From: CAG-841 sp963614875
Lineage (GTDB): Bacteria > Bacillota > Clostridia > Oscillospirales > CAG-272
Direction of reading: 5' to 3'
Assembly (NCBI GenBank): GCA_963614875.1
Contig: CAVEFC010000027.1
Span: forward strand, 1 to 21,485
DNA length: 21,485 nt
In this document: positions 1 to 7,760 of the stretch, one piece after another
Layout: each line of letters starts with the position of its first letter
Position numbering within the stretch: the first letter of the stretch is position 1
The notes under the pieces: generated by a model
Database searches by the model: none
What the model was told of the DNA's origin: nothing
Seen by the model: only the letters and a program-made list of their open reading frames with translations
Program-made: the position numbers and the translations under genes

Positions 1-177
1 TCCAACAAGAATTTGCTTGACCCGCTTCGCGCTGTCACCGGCGAGGACTGGATTCCCGGCAAGCGCTACAAGGTACGCGGCTTCTGGGTTGCCGATGCAA
101 AAACCATGTGCTTTGACCTCAATGAAGGGGTTCAGGAGGACTTTCGCCATGTTACGCCGAGCAATGACGCAGAATAA
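1..177 (+). CDS. 3' end of an unrecognised element-borne gene
   Basis: Frame 1 is open from the window edge to a TAA at 175-177, giving 58 residues that end in SNDAE. The fragment is soluble, with several aromatic and charged residues (GEDWIPGKRYKVRGFW near the middle), and has no membrane segment. I do not recognise the family. The reading starts outside the window, so there is no start codon to judge. It lies on the element side of the rlmD junction and points toward it, so it is probably the last gene of the integrated element. The evidence is an open frame, plausible composition and a clean stop followed by non-coding sequence. Confidence 0.45.
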   Translation, partial: SNKNLLDPLRAVTGEDWIPGKRYKVRGFWVADAKTMCFDLNEGVQEDFRHVTPSNDAE

Positions 178-189
178 TCCCTGATATTC

Positions 190-262
190 AGGGAGAAAAG
201 GGAGAGTAAAAGAGCGGCGGCAAACCGCCTGAGCGAGAAAGCCACCTCTCCCTTTTCTCCCT
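190..262. repeat. 17-bp perfect inverted repeat enclosing a small hairpin
   Basis: The arm at 190-206 (AGGGAGAAAAGGGAGAG) is the exact reverse complement of 246-262. The 39-bp spacer contains a second short hairpin, GGCGG at 216-220 with CCGCC at 225-229 around a CAAA loop. As RNA this would be a long helix capped by a small stem-loop. It begins 12 bases after the stop of the upstream gene, so it could be an mRNA 3'-end structure, or a binding or recombination site of the element. There is no T-run after either arm, so it is not a classical terminator. Confidence 0.6.
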
Positions 263-500
263 CGCTGCGGCTATGGAAACCGTGGAAAACCGAAAAACGG
301 TTTACACACCGTTCCCACAGCCTGCGCTCACCCTCTTTTTCCTCTCTGGCTTTCTCCCTATACGGAGAAAAGTGTCCATTTCTATCCCGAAAACGTACAG
401 TTGCCGTGATGAGCAGAGGGCAGCATGTCAATATGGCAAAGAAAAGTAAACAGCACACAGGCGGTTTTATCCTCAAAAAAGGCTCCGAAACATGACAAAA

Positions 501-543
501 AAGAAGCCCAGCACCACGCCATTAAAGTGGTGCTGGGCTTCTT
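501..543 (-). terminator. Perfect 17-bp hairpin, likely terminator of the chimeric rlmD transcript
   Basis: The arm at 501-517 (AAGAAGCCCAGCACCAC) pairs perfectly with 527-543 around a nine-base loop. Read on the minus strand, the second arm runs directly into six T residues (complement of the A-run at 497-502). The hairpin therefore works best as a minus-strand terminator, about 240 bp past the stop of rlmD. On the plus strand no T-run follows. Confidence 0.65.
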
Positions 544-780
544 CTGATTACAGCGATTTTCAGCGGGTGAAGCAATGCGCTGTTTGCAGATAGCTCTTTC
601 GCATTTTGCTGTTTGGTGCGGAAATGTACTGTTCCGCAAAATCCTACGCACAGAAGCGTACCGTGTACACTCTATCGTGCTTTGCTTCCTGATGTACTTT
701 TTTCGTGCAGAGAGAAAGAAATTTACTGTTTTCACTATGCTCGACTTTAGCACGGCGTTTTTACTGCCCTCACAGTCAAT

Positions 781-2400
781 TTACTCTGAAATTAAGCCAA
801 AGTGCCGCAACGCATCCTTGATCGCCTCGACCTTTTCAGGCGGGCAGGGATGATACTCATGTTTTCTCTGCTCCACTGCGTTCGGCGCTTTGTGCATATC
901 CAGTCCGACCATACGCTTGACCTCGGCAATGTATGCCGTATGGACTTTGAAGCCGTGCTTCTCCTGCACATACTCCTGAATACGCTTATAGGTCGGATGC
1001 TCCTTGACCTCGCCGGTTTCCACTTCCATTCTGACCTCAACCGTCAGTGGATTTGTTTCCCGCGACAAGAGGACCACCGTCTCAACGTGTCCCGTTCTTG
1101 CGAACATATCGACGGCGACGGCTTTTTCCGCTCTGTATCCGAGCTCGGAAAGGCGTTTGCAGTCCCTTGCCGCAGTTGCGCTGTCGCACGACACCATAAC
1201 GACTCTTTCCGGCGCCATTTTCGCAATGGCGGAAAGCGTCTGCTCCGAGCAGCCGGAGCGCGGCGGATCGACTATTATCACATCGGGCAAAAGTCCGGCA
1301 CCGGCAAGCTTTTCGGCGGCTTCTCCGGCGTCCGCGCAGATAAATTCCGCATTGCTTATGCCGTTTTTCATTGCGTTGTTTTTCGCATTTTCAACAGCCT
1401 CCGGAATTATTTCCGCGCCGATTATTTTCTTTGCTCTGCGCGCCATGGAAAGTCCTATCGTGCCGGTTCCGCAATAGAGGTCAAGCACGGTTTTTCCGTC
1501 GGGCTCGGCAAATTCCGCCGCCAGACCGTACAGCTTTTCCGCGCCGTCGTGATTTACCTGATAAAACGACCGCGGCGATATTTCAAATTCAAGTCCGCAC
1601 AGAACATCGGATATCGTATCCTTTCCCCAGAGCGTTATGCAATCGTCAGATAAAATAACGTTTGTATCCTTTTTGTTTATGTTGAGAACAATACTTTTTA
1701 TATTTTTGTTTTGCTCCGTCAGCATTTTTATAAGCTTTTCTGTGTACGGTATTCTGCCCGTTGCCACAAGACAGACAAGTATTTCTCCGCTTTTTCTTCC
1801 GTCGCGGATATAAAGATGCCGAAGCAGACCTTTTCCCGTTTTTTCGTCGTATGCGGTTATGCCGTTTTCATCGCAGAATTTTTCAACGGTTTTTACTGTA
1901 TCGGCATAAAAATCGGGCTGAAGCGGACATTTTTCGCACGGAGCAACTCTGTGACTGTGCCTTGAATAAAAGCCGAAACGCATTCTGCCGTCTATGATTG
2001 CCGCAGGATGCTGCGCCTTGTTTCTGTATCCGTTTTCCTGCGGCGACGGAATTATTTTTTCACACTCAATATCAAGTCCGCCGAGCCTTTTCAGATTTTC
2101 ATCTGCCGTATTTTTCTTTATTTCAAGCTCTTTTTCATATTTTATATGACGGAAAACACAGCCGCCGCATCTGCCGAAAACAGAGCAGTCGCTCTCTGCT
2201 CTGTAAGGCGACGGCGTGATTATATTCACAGGCTTTGCATAGCCGAAGCTTTTTCCGGCTTTCATTACAAGCGCGTCGATTATATCTCCCGGCGCAGTTC
2301 CAAAAACAAACAAAACATATCCGCAAATTCTGCCGACGCCCGCTCCTTGCGGAGTTATATCCGTTATTTCGAGTCTTACAATATCGTTTTTTTTCGGCAT
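781..2400 (-). CDS. rlmD: 23S rRNA (uracil-C5)-methyltransferase RlmD with element-derived C-terminal tail
   Basis: SAM-dependent methylation of a uridine in 23S rRNA. A TRAM domain covers about 1-58. The iron-sulfur ligands are C72, C78, C81 (CSVFGRCGGC) and a later Cys at 155 or 158. The SAM-binding loop LDLYCGTGTIG lies near 307-317, DPPRSGC near 378-384, and the catalytic Cys is C405 in VSCDS. The methyltransferase ends as expected at HVETVVLLSR (R447). Residues 448-539 are extra: a charged stretch, then a small helical domain with KVHTAYIAEVKRM and CPPEKVEAIKDAL. This tail is not part of RlmD and appears to come from the element integrated at the gene's 3' end. The ATG at 2400 has a purine-rich GGAAGGGGAAG about 10 bases upstream. 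The function of the main domain is secure; the tail's origin is inferred. Confidence 0.93.
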   Translation of the reverse strand: MPKKNDIVRLEITDITPQGAGVGRICGYVLFVFGTAPGDIIDALVMKAGKSFGYAKPVNIITPSPYRAESDCSVFGRCGGCVFRHIKYEKELEIKKNTADENLKRLGGLDIECEKIIPSPQENGYRNKAQHPAAIIDGRMRFGFYSRHSHRVAPCEKCPLQPDFYADTVKTVEKFCDENGITAYDEKTGKGLLRHLYIRDGRKSGEILVCLVATGRIPYTEKLIKMLTEQNKNIKSIVLNINKKDTNVILSDDCITLWGKDTISDVLCGLEFEISPRSFYQVNHDGAEKLYGLAAEFAEPDGKTVLDLYCGTGTIGLSMARRAKKIIGAEIIPEAVENAKNNAMKNGISNAEFICADAGEAAEKLAGAGLLPDVIIVDPPRSGCSEQTLSAIAKMAPERVVMVSCDSATAARDCKRLSELGYRAEKAVAVDMFARTGHVETVVLLSRETNPLTVEVRMEVETGEVKEHPTYKRIQEYVQEKHGFKVHTAYIAEVKRMVGLDMHKAPNAVEQRKHEYHPCPPEKVEAIKDALRHFGLISE

Positions 2401-2470
2401 ATTACCGTACTTCCCCTTCCGGATTTACATTTTTACATTCCAATGATATCACATATCCCGATATAAAGCA

Positions 2471-2502
2471 ACAAAAAAAGCGGCTCCCGCCGCTTTTTTT
2501 GT
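2471..2502 (-). terminator. Bidirectional terminator after hpf
   Basis: A perfect 14-bp stem, ACAAAAAAAGCGGC at 2471-2484 with GCCGCTTTTTTTGT at 2489-2502, has a four-base loop. It has A/T runs on both sides and so can act in either direction. It sits seven bases past the hpf stop on the minus strand and isolates hpf from rlmD. Confidence 0.88.
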
Positions 2503-2509
2503 CAATTTA

Positions 2510-3034
2510 TCATCTCTGGGTTTCTATAAGGCCGTAGCCGTTGTCTTTTCTTCTGTAAACGACGCATACGGTATCCGTATCCTGATTCAGAAAAACAAAG
2601 AACGTATGATCGAGCAGATTCATCTGAAGGATCGCATCCTCCGTCGTCATCGGGCGAAGATCGAATTTCTTTGTTCTTATAAGCTCTTCTGGATCTTCGG
2701 CAATTTCCTCGGAATAAGCCTCCGGTTCTGCGAACGCTTCTTTACGCATTTTCTTTTCAAGACGGGTTTTGTTTTTGCGGAGCTGACGTTCAATCACATC
2801 GACGGCAACGTCGATATCGTGATAAAAGCTTTCGCCTTCCACCTCGCTTCTGAAAAGCGTTCCGCCCATAGAAATCGTAAGCTCAAGCACCTCCGTGTTT
2901 TTGAATTTTGAAAGCGTAACGAACGCTTCCGCATCGTCACGGAAGAATTTTTCCAGCTTGCCGATTTTCTTTTCAATGAGAGCCTTCAGCTTCTCGTCGG
3001 CGGTAAGTTGCTTGCAAACGAATGTGATTTTCAT
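2510..3034 (-). CDS. hpf: Long-form ribosome hibernation promoting factor
   Basis: This protein binds the 30S decoding region of idle ribosomes and, in the long form, dimerises 70S ribosomes into 100S particles. It is 174 residues, the usual length of long HPF. The N-terminal domain (about 1-100) has the pattern MKITFVCKQLTADEKLKALIEKK and the EVEGESFYHDIDVAVDVIERQL helix. An acidic linker follows. The C-terminal dimerisation domain (about 117-174) begins RTKKFDLRPMTTEDAILQM and includes LLDHTFFVFLN. The start is ATG 3034 with GAAAGGTGA about 8 bases upstream. It is a single-gene unit with its own extended -10 promoter and a hairpin terminator. Confidence 0.96.
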   Translation of the reverse strand: MKITFVCKQLTADEKLKALIEKKIGKLEKFFRDDAEAFVTLSKFKNTEVLELTISMGGTLFRSEVEGESFYHDIDVAVDVIERQLRKNKTRLEKKMRKEAFAEPEAYSEEIAEDPEELIRTKKFDLRPMTTEDAILQMNLLDHTFFVFLNQDTDTVCVVYRRKDNGYGLIETQR

Positions 3035-3094
3035 AGCGTTTCACCTTTCACTTTGGAGATTTGCTTTGAGGAATTCTTCCCTCTCCGCATTTAT

Positions 3095-3122
3095 ATTATA
3101 CCATAAACCGACGTCAAATCAA
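3095..3122 (-). promoter_or_regulatory. hpf promoter with extended -10
   Basis: Read on the minus strand, TTGATT (3117-3122) is followed after 16 bases by TATAAT (3095-3100), preceded by TGG, an extended -10. The box lies about 60 bases upstream of the hpf start. Agreement with the sigma-A consensus is very good. Confidence 0.75.
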
Positions 3123-3170
3123 AGGATATTTTGTAAAACGTATATAGAATATTTTTGGTTATTTAATGTA

Positions 3171-3199
3171 TTGATTATTAACGCAGACTGTGATATAAT
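3171..3199 (+). promoter_or_regulatory. yqeG promoter with extended -10
   Basis: TTGATT at 3171-3176, a 17-base spacer, then TATAAT at 3194-3199 preceded by TGA (extended -10). The yqeG start codon is 37 bases downstream. It diverges from the hpf promoter about 50 bases away. Confidence 0.78.
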
Positions 3200-3235
3200 G
3201 ATATTTGTGATGCGTTTGATGAAGGGAGCGGCTTT

Positions 3236-3772
3236 ATGGGGAAATTCTTTTCGCCCGATTATTATTTCGGCAGCGCATTTGACATAACGCCCGAATTTCT
3301 GCTTTCGGCGGGAATAAAAGCCGTAGTGCTCGATATAGACAACACCCTTGTCACCTACGGAGAAGCCGAGCCGAGCAAAAAAGTAACGTTCTGGGTAGCC
3401 TCTCTTGCGCAGGCGGGAATAAAAGCCGCCATTGCTTCAAACAACAATGAAGAAAGAGTACGGCTTTTCAATCGCAATCTGGGAATTTTCTGCGTGAGCA
3501 AAAGCGGAAAACCGTCCGCAAAGGCTGTGAAAGCCGTCTGCAAGGAATTTTCCGTAAGCCCGCGTGATACGGCGGTCATAGGCGATCAGATATTCACCGA
3601 CGTGCTTTGCGCAAACCGCGCGGGCGCTGTGGCAATCCTTACAAAGCCGATTCCGTACAAAGAAAATCTTTTTTTCAGGTTCAAGCGCGCGCTTGAAAAG
3701 CCGATAATAAAAAGCTTTGAAAAAAAACATTCCGACAGATGTTTTTCGAAAGGAGAGTGTGCAGATAAATGA
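3236..3772 (+). CDS. yqeG: YqeG family HAD-type phosphatase
   Basis: A HAD superfamily (subclass IIIA) hydrolase of 178 residues, the usual size. The nucleophile motif is VLDIDNTLV with D33 and D35. ASNNNEERV is the second motif, KPSAKAV carries the conserved Lys, and IGDQIFTDVLCANRAG is the acidic metal-binding motif. The cellular substrate of YqeG is not established. The ATG at 3236 has GAAGGGAG about 9 bases upstream. The TGA overlaps the ATG of the next gene by four bases (ATGA), so the two are translationally coupled. In many Firmicutes yqeG sits near ribosome-assembly genes; here its partner is an ATPase instead. Confidence 0.93.
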   Translation: MGKFFSPDYYFGSAFDITPEFLLSAGIKAVVLDIDNTLVTYGEAEPSKKVTFWVASLAQAGIKAAIASNNNEERVRLFNRNLGIFCVSKSGKPSAKAVKAVCKEFSVSPRDTAVIGDQIFTDVLCANRAGAVAILTKPIPYKENLFFRFKRALEKPIIKSFEKKHSDRCFSKGECADK

Positions 3773-6066
3773 TAATTGAATCGCTTTATATAAAAAGCTT
3801 CGGAAAGCTTGATAACGTAACGATAAATCTTTCGGACGGAGTGAACATCCTGCGCGGAGAAAACGAATCCGGAAAAAGCACCGTATGCAATTTCATTCGT
3901 TTTGTTTTCTACGGTCTTGCAGGGCGCGGCGCGGAAGAAAAACAGCGCTGCATAAGCTGGAATTCCTCCTCCGCAAGCGGCTACGCCATAGTTTCGAGCG
4001 GCGGCAGACGCTATCGCATAGAGCGCGAAGCCATATGCACGGGAGAAGCCGAAGGCAAGCTTTCCGTCCGCGAAAGAAGCGCGGTGATAGATACCGAGCT
4101 TTCCACGGCGGTGTTCCGCGGTCAGAACGCGGGCGAAGTGTTTTTCGGCGTGCCTGCCGACGTTTTTGAAAGCACCGTATACGTCGGGCAGATAGGCGAC
4201 AGCCGCGTCGGCGGCAGACCTCTTGCCGAAGCCGCGGAAAACATTCTCTTTTCCGCAAGCGAAAGCGTAAATGCCAAAAAAGCAATAAAAAAGCTCGACG
4301 ACGCAAGAGTATATCTTCTTTACAAAAACAGGCGCGGCGGAAAAATAGCCGAGCTTGAAGCAAAAAAAGCCGAGCTTTCCGAGCGTCTTGAAAAAGCGCA
4401 GGCGGAAAGCGGCGATATAATTTTCCTTGAAGGCACGCAGAGAGAGCTTTCCGAAAAAACCGAAAAATCGAAAAAACGTCTTGCCGAATGCTCGGATGAG
4501 CTTGACACCTATGAAAAATACAGCACAAGACAGGTATATCTTACGCGGAAAGAGGAAGCCGCAAAGCTGCGTGAAATGGAGCAGTCCGCCGAAAAAAGCC
4601 GTCTTTGCGAAAAGCACGGCGGAGTTCCCGTTTACAGCGACGAATACATAACCTCGCTCGAAGAGCTTTCGCGCAGACTCGAAACCGCAACGGCGCGCTA
4701 TGACGCCGCCTGCTCCGCGCTTGACGAAGCAAACAGAAAAATCATAGATATGAGCGAAAAAATAGAGGTGTTCAGACGTCTCGGCTCAAAGGGCGACAAG
4801 CGCGACAGAATAGTTGACAATATAAATTCAAACCACAGCACCTCGGCAACGCTTAAAATGATAGCCGTGATTATGACGGTGCTTACCTTTATATTTGCCG
4901 CCGTATGCGTTGTTTCGCTTGCGAAGGCATATTCCTATGCCACGGTTTTCGCCGTCCTTGCGTGCGTTTCGATAATAGCCTCGATAGCTTTGTTTGTGAT
5001 TTCAAAAAGCAAGCATAAAATGATGCTGCGCGATTGCTCCACCTTCGGCTGCAGAAACTACGAAGAATTTGACGAGCTTGTAAAAGCCGCCGGCAGAGAT
5101 GAAGCGGTGCTTACGCTCATAACCGAAACAAAGGACAAAGCGGAGGTAAACGCCAAAAAAGCTGCGGACGAACTCGACGCGACGAATTCAAAAATCGTGT
5201 CCGTGCTGACGCAGGCGTCCTTTGCCATGGAAACAAGCACGCGCCTTTCCCTTTCGGAAGCGCTGAAAATATGCCGCAGAGAAAAATCCGAATACGAAAA
5301 GCTGAAAATAATGCTCGAAAGTCAGAGGCAAAAGGTTCGCGAGCTTGACGACAAGCTCCGCGCCTGCGACGAAAGCTATCTGCGCGAGGCGCTCACCGGC
5401 ACCTACGACGAAGAAAAAATGAAAGCGTTCGACGTAAAATCCGCAAAGCGCAATTATGATTTTCTTCAGAATTCCATCGGCGCGATGACCGAAAAGCTCG
5501 CCCAGACGGAAAAGGAGCTTGCCGTGCTGAACGCAACCGTTCAGCGCCCGACGGAAATATCGGAAACACTGCTTGCGGTCGAGCACGAGCTTGACGTTCT
5601 CAGAGAAAAGTTTGACGCATACGTTATGGCAATAGATGCGATAGAAGCCGCCGGAGGAAAGCTGCGCGAGGGCATTTCGCCGAAAATAGCAAAATCGGCA
5701 AGCGTGATAATGTCAAAGCTTTCGTGCGGAAAATACAGCGAAATCGGCATAGATCCCGACTTTGCTATGACCTTCACCGACGGCGCGTCCACTCACACGG
5801 CGGACTGCTTCAGCGCGGGAACCTCGGACATGGCGTATATTTCCCTGCGGCTTGCGCTTATGGAGGTGCTTTTCACGAAATCAAAGCCGCCGCTCATATT
5901 CGACGAAAGCTTCGCAAGAACCGACGACGCGCGACTTTCCGCGGCGCTGACGCTCATCTCCGAGGGGCTTGAAGGCTGCAGCTCGCAAAGCCTTATCTTC
6001 ACCTGTCACGGCAGAGAAGAAAGAGCTATGGCGTCTGTCGGAAATTATAATCTGATAAGACTGTAA
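3769..6066 (+). CDS. Coiled-coil AAA ATPase with a central membrane hairpin (YhaN/SbcC-like)
   Basis: A 765-residue SMC/Rad50-type ATPase. The N-terminal half-site begins IESLYIKSFGKL and has the P-loop GENESGKST (30-38). The C-terminal half-site has LIFDESFARTDD (Walker B D712, E713, and D-loop), then FTCHGREE with a switch His near 747. Between them are long charged heptad-like helices (about 190-340 and 440-640). Two hydrophobic segments (about 362-385 and 388-412) interrupt the coiled coil at its middle, where SbcC would have a zinc hook. This layout resembles B. subtilis YhaN, usually paired with the exonuclease-like YhaO. No yhaO is adjacent; the coupled partner is yqeG. The role is probably in DNA end or membrane-associated nucleic-acid processing, but this is inferred from the fold only. 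Confidence 0.82.
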   Translation: MIIESLYIKSFGKLDNVTINLSDGVNILRGENESGKSTVCNFIRFVFYGLAGRGAEEKQRCISWNSSSASGYAIVSSGGRRYRIEREAICTGEAEGKLSVRERSAVIDTELSTAVFRGQNAGEVFFGVPADVFESTVYVGQIGDSRVGGRPLAEAAENILFSASESVNAKKAIKKLDDARVYLLYKNRRGGKIAELEAKKAELSERLEKAQAESGDIIFLEGTQRELSEKTEKSKKRLAECSDELDTYEKYSTRQVYLTRKEEAAKLREMEQSAEKSRLCEKHGGVPVYSDEYITSLEELSRRLETATARYDAACSALDEANRKIIDMSEKIEVFRRLGSKGDKRDRIVDNINSNHSTSATLKMIAVIMTVLTFIFAAVCVVSLAKAYSYATVFAVLACVSIIASIALFVISKSKHKMMLRDCSTFGCRNYEEFDELVKAAGRDEAVLTLITETKDKAEVNAKKAADELDATNSKIVSVLTQASFAMETSTRLSLSEALKICRREKSEYEKLKIMLESQRQKVRELDDKLRACDESYLREALTGTYDEEKMKAFDVKSAKRNYDFLQNSIGAMTEKLAQTEKELAVLNATVQRPTEISETLLAVEHELDVLREKFDAYVMAIDAIEAAGGKLREGISPKIAKSASVIMSKLSCGKYSEIGIDPDFAMTFTDGASTHTADCFSAGTSDMAYISLRLALMEVLFTKSKPPLIFDESFARTDDARLSAALTLISEGLEGCSSQSLIFTCHGREERAMASVGNYNLIRL

Positions 6067-6069
6067 ATC

Positions 6070-6100
6070 AAAAATCCGACGCAAAATGCGTCGGATTTTT
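6070..6100. terminator. Bidirectional terminator between the ATPase gene and murI
   Basis: A perfect 14-bp stem (6070-6083 with 6087-6100) has a three-base loop and A/T runs on both sides. It lies between the convergent stops at 6066 and 6107 and serves both transcripts. Confidence 0.9.
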
Positions 6101-6106
6101 TTGTTT

Positions 6107-6901
6107 TCAGTATTTTTCTATATCCACACGCTCGGCGGATATTTTTCTTCCTATGAATATTTTTGCAACCGCGTCAAAGCGCTTCGGCTCGTCGGAAACG
6201 TAATATTGCGTCGCGCCGCCCTCACGCGAAAGCATATCGCAGAGAAGAAGCTCCTCCGAAAGCAGATTTGCCGCCTCCTTTGCCGGATTTATAAGCGTGG
6301 CATCGGGCAGATATCTGCCTATCGCGCCGGAAATTATCGGGAAATGCGTACAGCCGAGAATAAGCGTATCCGCGCCGAAATCCTTTATCGCGCCGAGATA
6401 CTGCTCGCAGACAAGCTCGGTTATTTTGCAGTCGTCGGAGGTAAAACCGCATTCGACAAGCGGCACAAAAAGCGGACAGGCAACTCCTATTGTTTTTGCT
6501 CCCTTGTCTTTAAGTCTTTTTTCAAACACTCCCGCCGCTATCGTTGCTTCCGTGCCGATAACGGCTATTTTTTTGTTTTTGCTTGCCGAATACGCCGCCT
6601 CCGCCGCGCCGTCAATAACGCCGAAAATCGAAACGTCGAACTGCTCACGCAAAAGATCGAGCGCAACGGAGCTGACCGTTCCGCAGGCGGCAAGCACGGC
6701 TTTGACATCGTGCGAAAGCAAAAACCTCACGTCCTGAGAGGCATACTTTTTTATCGTTTCCTCGGATTTTGTCCCGTAAGGAACTCTGCCCGTATCGCCG
6801 AAATATATCAGCTTTTCGTGCGGAAGCAGTTTTTCAAGCTCACGCACGGCGCAAAGTCCGCCAAGACCGCTGTCAAAAACGCCTATTGCTCTGCCGTCCA
6901 T
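6107..6901 (-). CDS. murI: Glutamate racemase
   Basis: Interconverts L- and D-glutamate for peptidoglycan. It is 264 residues from ATG 6901, chosen because MDGRAIGVFDSGLGG is the normal N-terminus and GGGAGA precedes it. A longer frame would overlap prmC. The conserved residues are D10-S11 in FDSGLGG, YFGDTGRVPYG (34-43), the first catalytic Cys C73 in AACGTVSS, and the second, C184, in LGCTHFP with H186. The first Cys motif reads CGT where textbook racemases have CNT. This is the third gene of a minus-strand operon behind yqhQ and prmC, 16 bases after the prmC stop. Confidence 0.94.
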   Translation of the reverse strand: MDGRAIGVFDSGLGGLCAVRELEKLLPHEKLIYFGDTGRVPYGTKSEETIKKYASQDVRFLLSHDVKAVLAACGTVSSVALDLLREQFDVSIFGVIDGAAEAAYSASKNKKIAVIGTEATIAAGVFEKRLKDKGAKTIGVACPLFVPLVECGFTSDDCKITELVCEQYLGAIKDFGADTLILGCTHFPIISGAIGRYLPDATLINPAKEAANLLSEELLLCDMLSREGGATQYYVSDEPKRFDAVAKIFIGRKISAERVDIEKY

Positions 6902-6917
6902 AAATTTCTCCCGTAAA

Positions 6918-7760
6918 TTATAATTTTTTCGCCGTAACACAGCGGAAATTGCCGCCGTAATCGCGGAAGGCTTCGCAATAAAAGCCATGCCTTTCGCCTT
7001 CGCTTATCACCTGCCGCGCCTGATCGCAGCCGATTTCAAATATTATTGTTCCGCCCTCCGAAAGCATTTCGGGGCAGATATCAAACAGCCTGCGATAAAA
7101 GACAAGTCCGTCATCTCCGCCGTCAAGGGCGATATGCGGCTCGCTTTTCACCTCGGGGGAAAGCCCGTCTATCACGTCGGTTTTTATATACGGCGGATTT
7201 GAAATTATCATATCGTATTTTCCGCAACCGTCAAAAAATCCGTCGGAAAACACATCTCTGCAAAAGACGCTCACCCTGTCCGCAAGTCCGAGCGACGCCG
7301 CGTTTTTTGCGGTTATTTCACACGCTCCCTCCGATATATCGAACATATCGGCTGTCGTGTTTTCCGTATTTTTCAAAACGGAAAGTCCTATACAGCCGCT
7401 TCCGCAGCATATATCGGCTGTCTTTATGCCGCCGCGCGAAAGGCTTATCGCTTTTTCGACTATGACCTCCGTATCCGCGCGCGGAACAAGCACCCGCCGA
7501 TCGACATAAAATTCCAGCCCGAAAAAATCAGCCCTCTTTATTATATATTCAAGAGGCTTTCCGCAAAGACGCCTTTTTGCAATATTCTCCGATTTTTCCG
7601 CGATATCCGAAGGCACATCGTCCCTCAGCGCCGCAAAAAGACGGGCGGAGTCGGTCTTCGCCGTCAGGCGCACGATCCTCCCCGCCTCATAATCGGCATA
7701 TTCTCTGCTCACGGGCAGAAGAATATCCTTTATTTTCTTTATAAGCTCGGCGTATTTCAT
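6918..7760 (-). CDS. prmC: Peptide chain release factor N5-glutamine methyltransferase PrmC
   Basis: Methylates the GGQ glutamine of release factors RF1 and RF2. It is 280 residues, of normal length. An N-terminal helical domain contains GKPLEYI (68-74), followed by the conserved VLVPRADTE (90-98). The SAM loop is DICCGSGCIGL (117-127) and the substrate motif is NPPY (188-191). The ATG at 7760 overlaps the yqhQ stop by four bases (ATGA), so translation is coupled. yqhQ beside prmC is a common Clostridia arrangement; prfA, often next to it, is not here, and murI follows instead. Confidence 0.95.
   Translation of the reverse strand: MKYAELIKKIKDILLPVSREYADYEAGRIVRLTAKTDSARLFAALRDDVPSDIAEKSENIAKRRLCGKPLEYIIKRADFFGLEFYVDRRVLVPRADTEVIVEKAISLSRGGIKTADICCGSGCIGLSVLKNTENTTADMFDISEGACEITAKNAASLGLADRVSVFCRDVFSDGFFDGCGKYDMIISNPPYIKTDVIDGLSPEVKSEPHIALDGGDDGLVFYRRLFDICPEMLSEGGTIIFEIGCDQARQVISEGERHGFYCEAFRDYGGNFRCVTAKKL

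Larger units (their letters stand above)
178..780. other. Gene-poor terminal region of the integrative element
   Basis: This 600-bp stretch has no convincing gene. It contains a long interrupted inverted repeat (190-262) and a perfect 17-bp hairpin (501-543). It also holds a possible 28-codon plus-strand frame at 409-495 (MSRGQHVNMAKK...) with no clear ribosome binding site. Longer open frames on the minus strand look like noise in composition. Such regions at element ends often carry integrase-binding or attachment sequences, but I cannot identify these by eye. Confidence 0.5.
1..1059. mobile_element. End of an integrative element inserted in the 3' end of rlmD (partial)
   Basis: The first kilobase appears to be the terminal part of an integrative and conjugative-type element running off the left edge. 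RlmD homology stops at Arg447 (codon at 1060-1062), where the family normally ends. Another 92 codons follow in frame to the stop at 781-783, and these look unrelated to the methyltransferase. Beyond them are a long gene-poor stretch with inverted repeats and an unrelated plus-strand gene end. The 3' end of rlmD (rumA) is a known integration site for Firmicutes conjugative elements. The junction most likely lies in the rlmD sequence around 1055-1095. The second attachment copy would be outside the window. No integrase or conjugation gene is visible, so the element type is inferred. Confidence 0.6.

Noticed and set aside
409..495. 28-codon plus-strand frame starting MSRGQHVNMAKKSK
   Set aside because: No ribosome binding site, very short, and the frame is open upstream too; it may be a gene remnant but cannot be supported.
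802..1653. Long plus-strand open frame opposite rlmD
   Set aside because: It is antisense to a well-supported gene, has no family motifs and an arginine- and phenylalanine-rich composition typical of a shadow frame.
3586..4617. 343-codon minus-strand frame opposite yqeG and the ATPase gene
   Set aside because: Its composition (runs of Phe, Ala, Arg) mirrors the sense codons of the ATPase gene, and it has no plausible start context.
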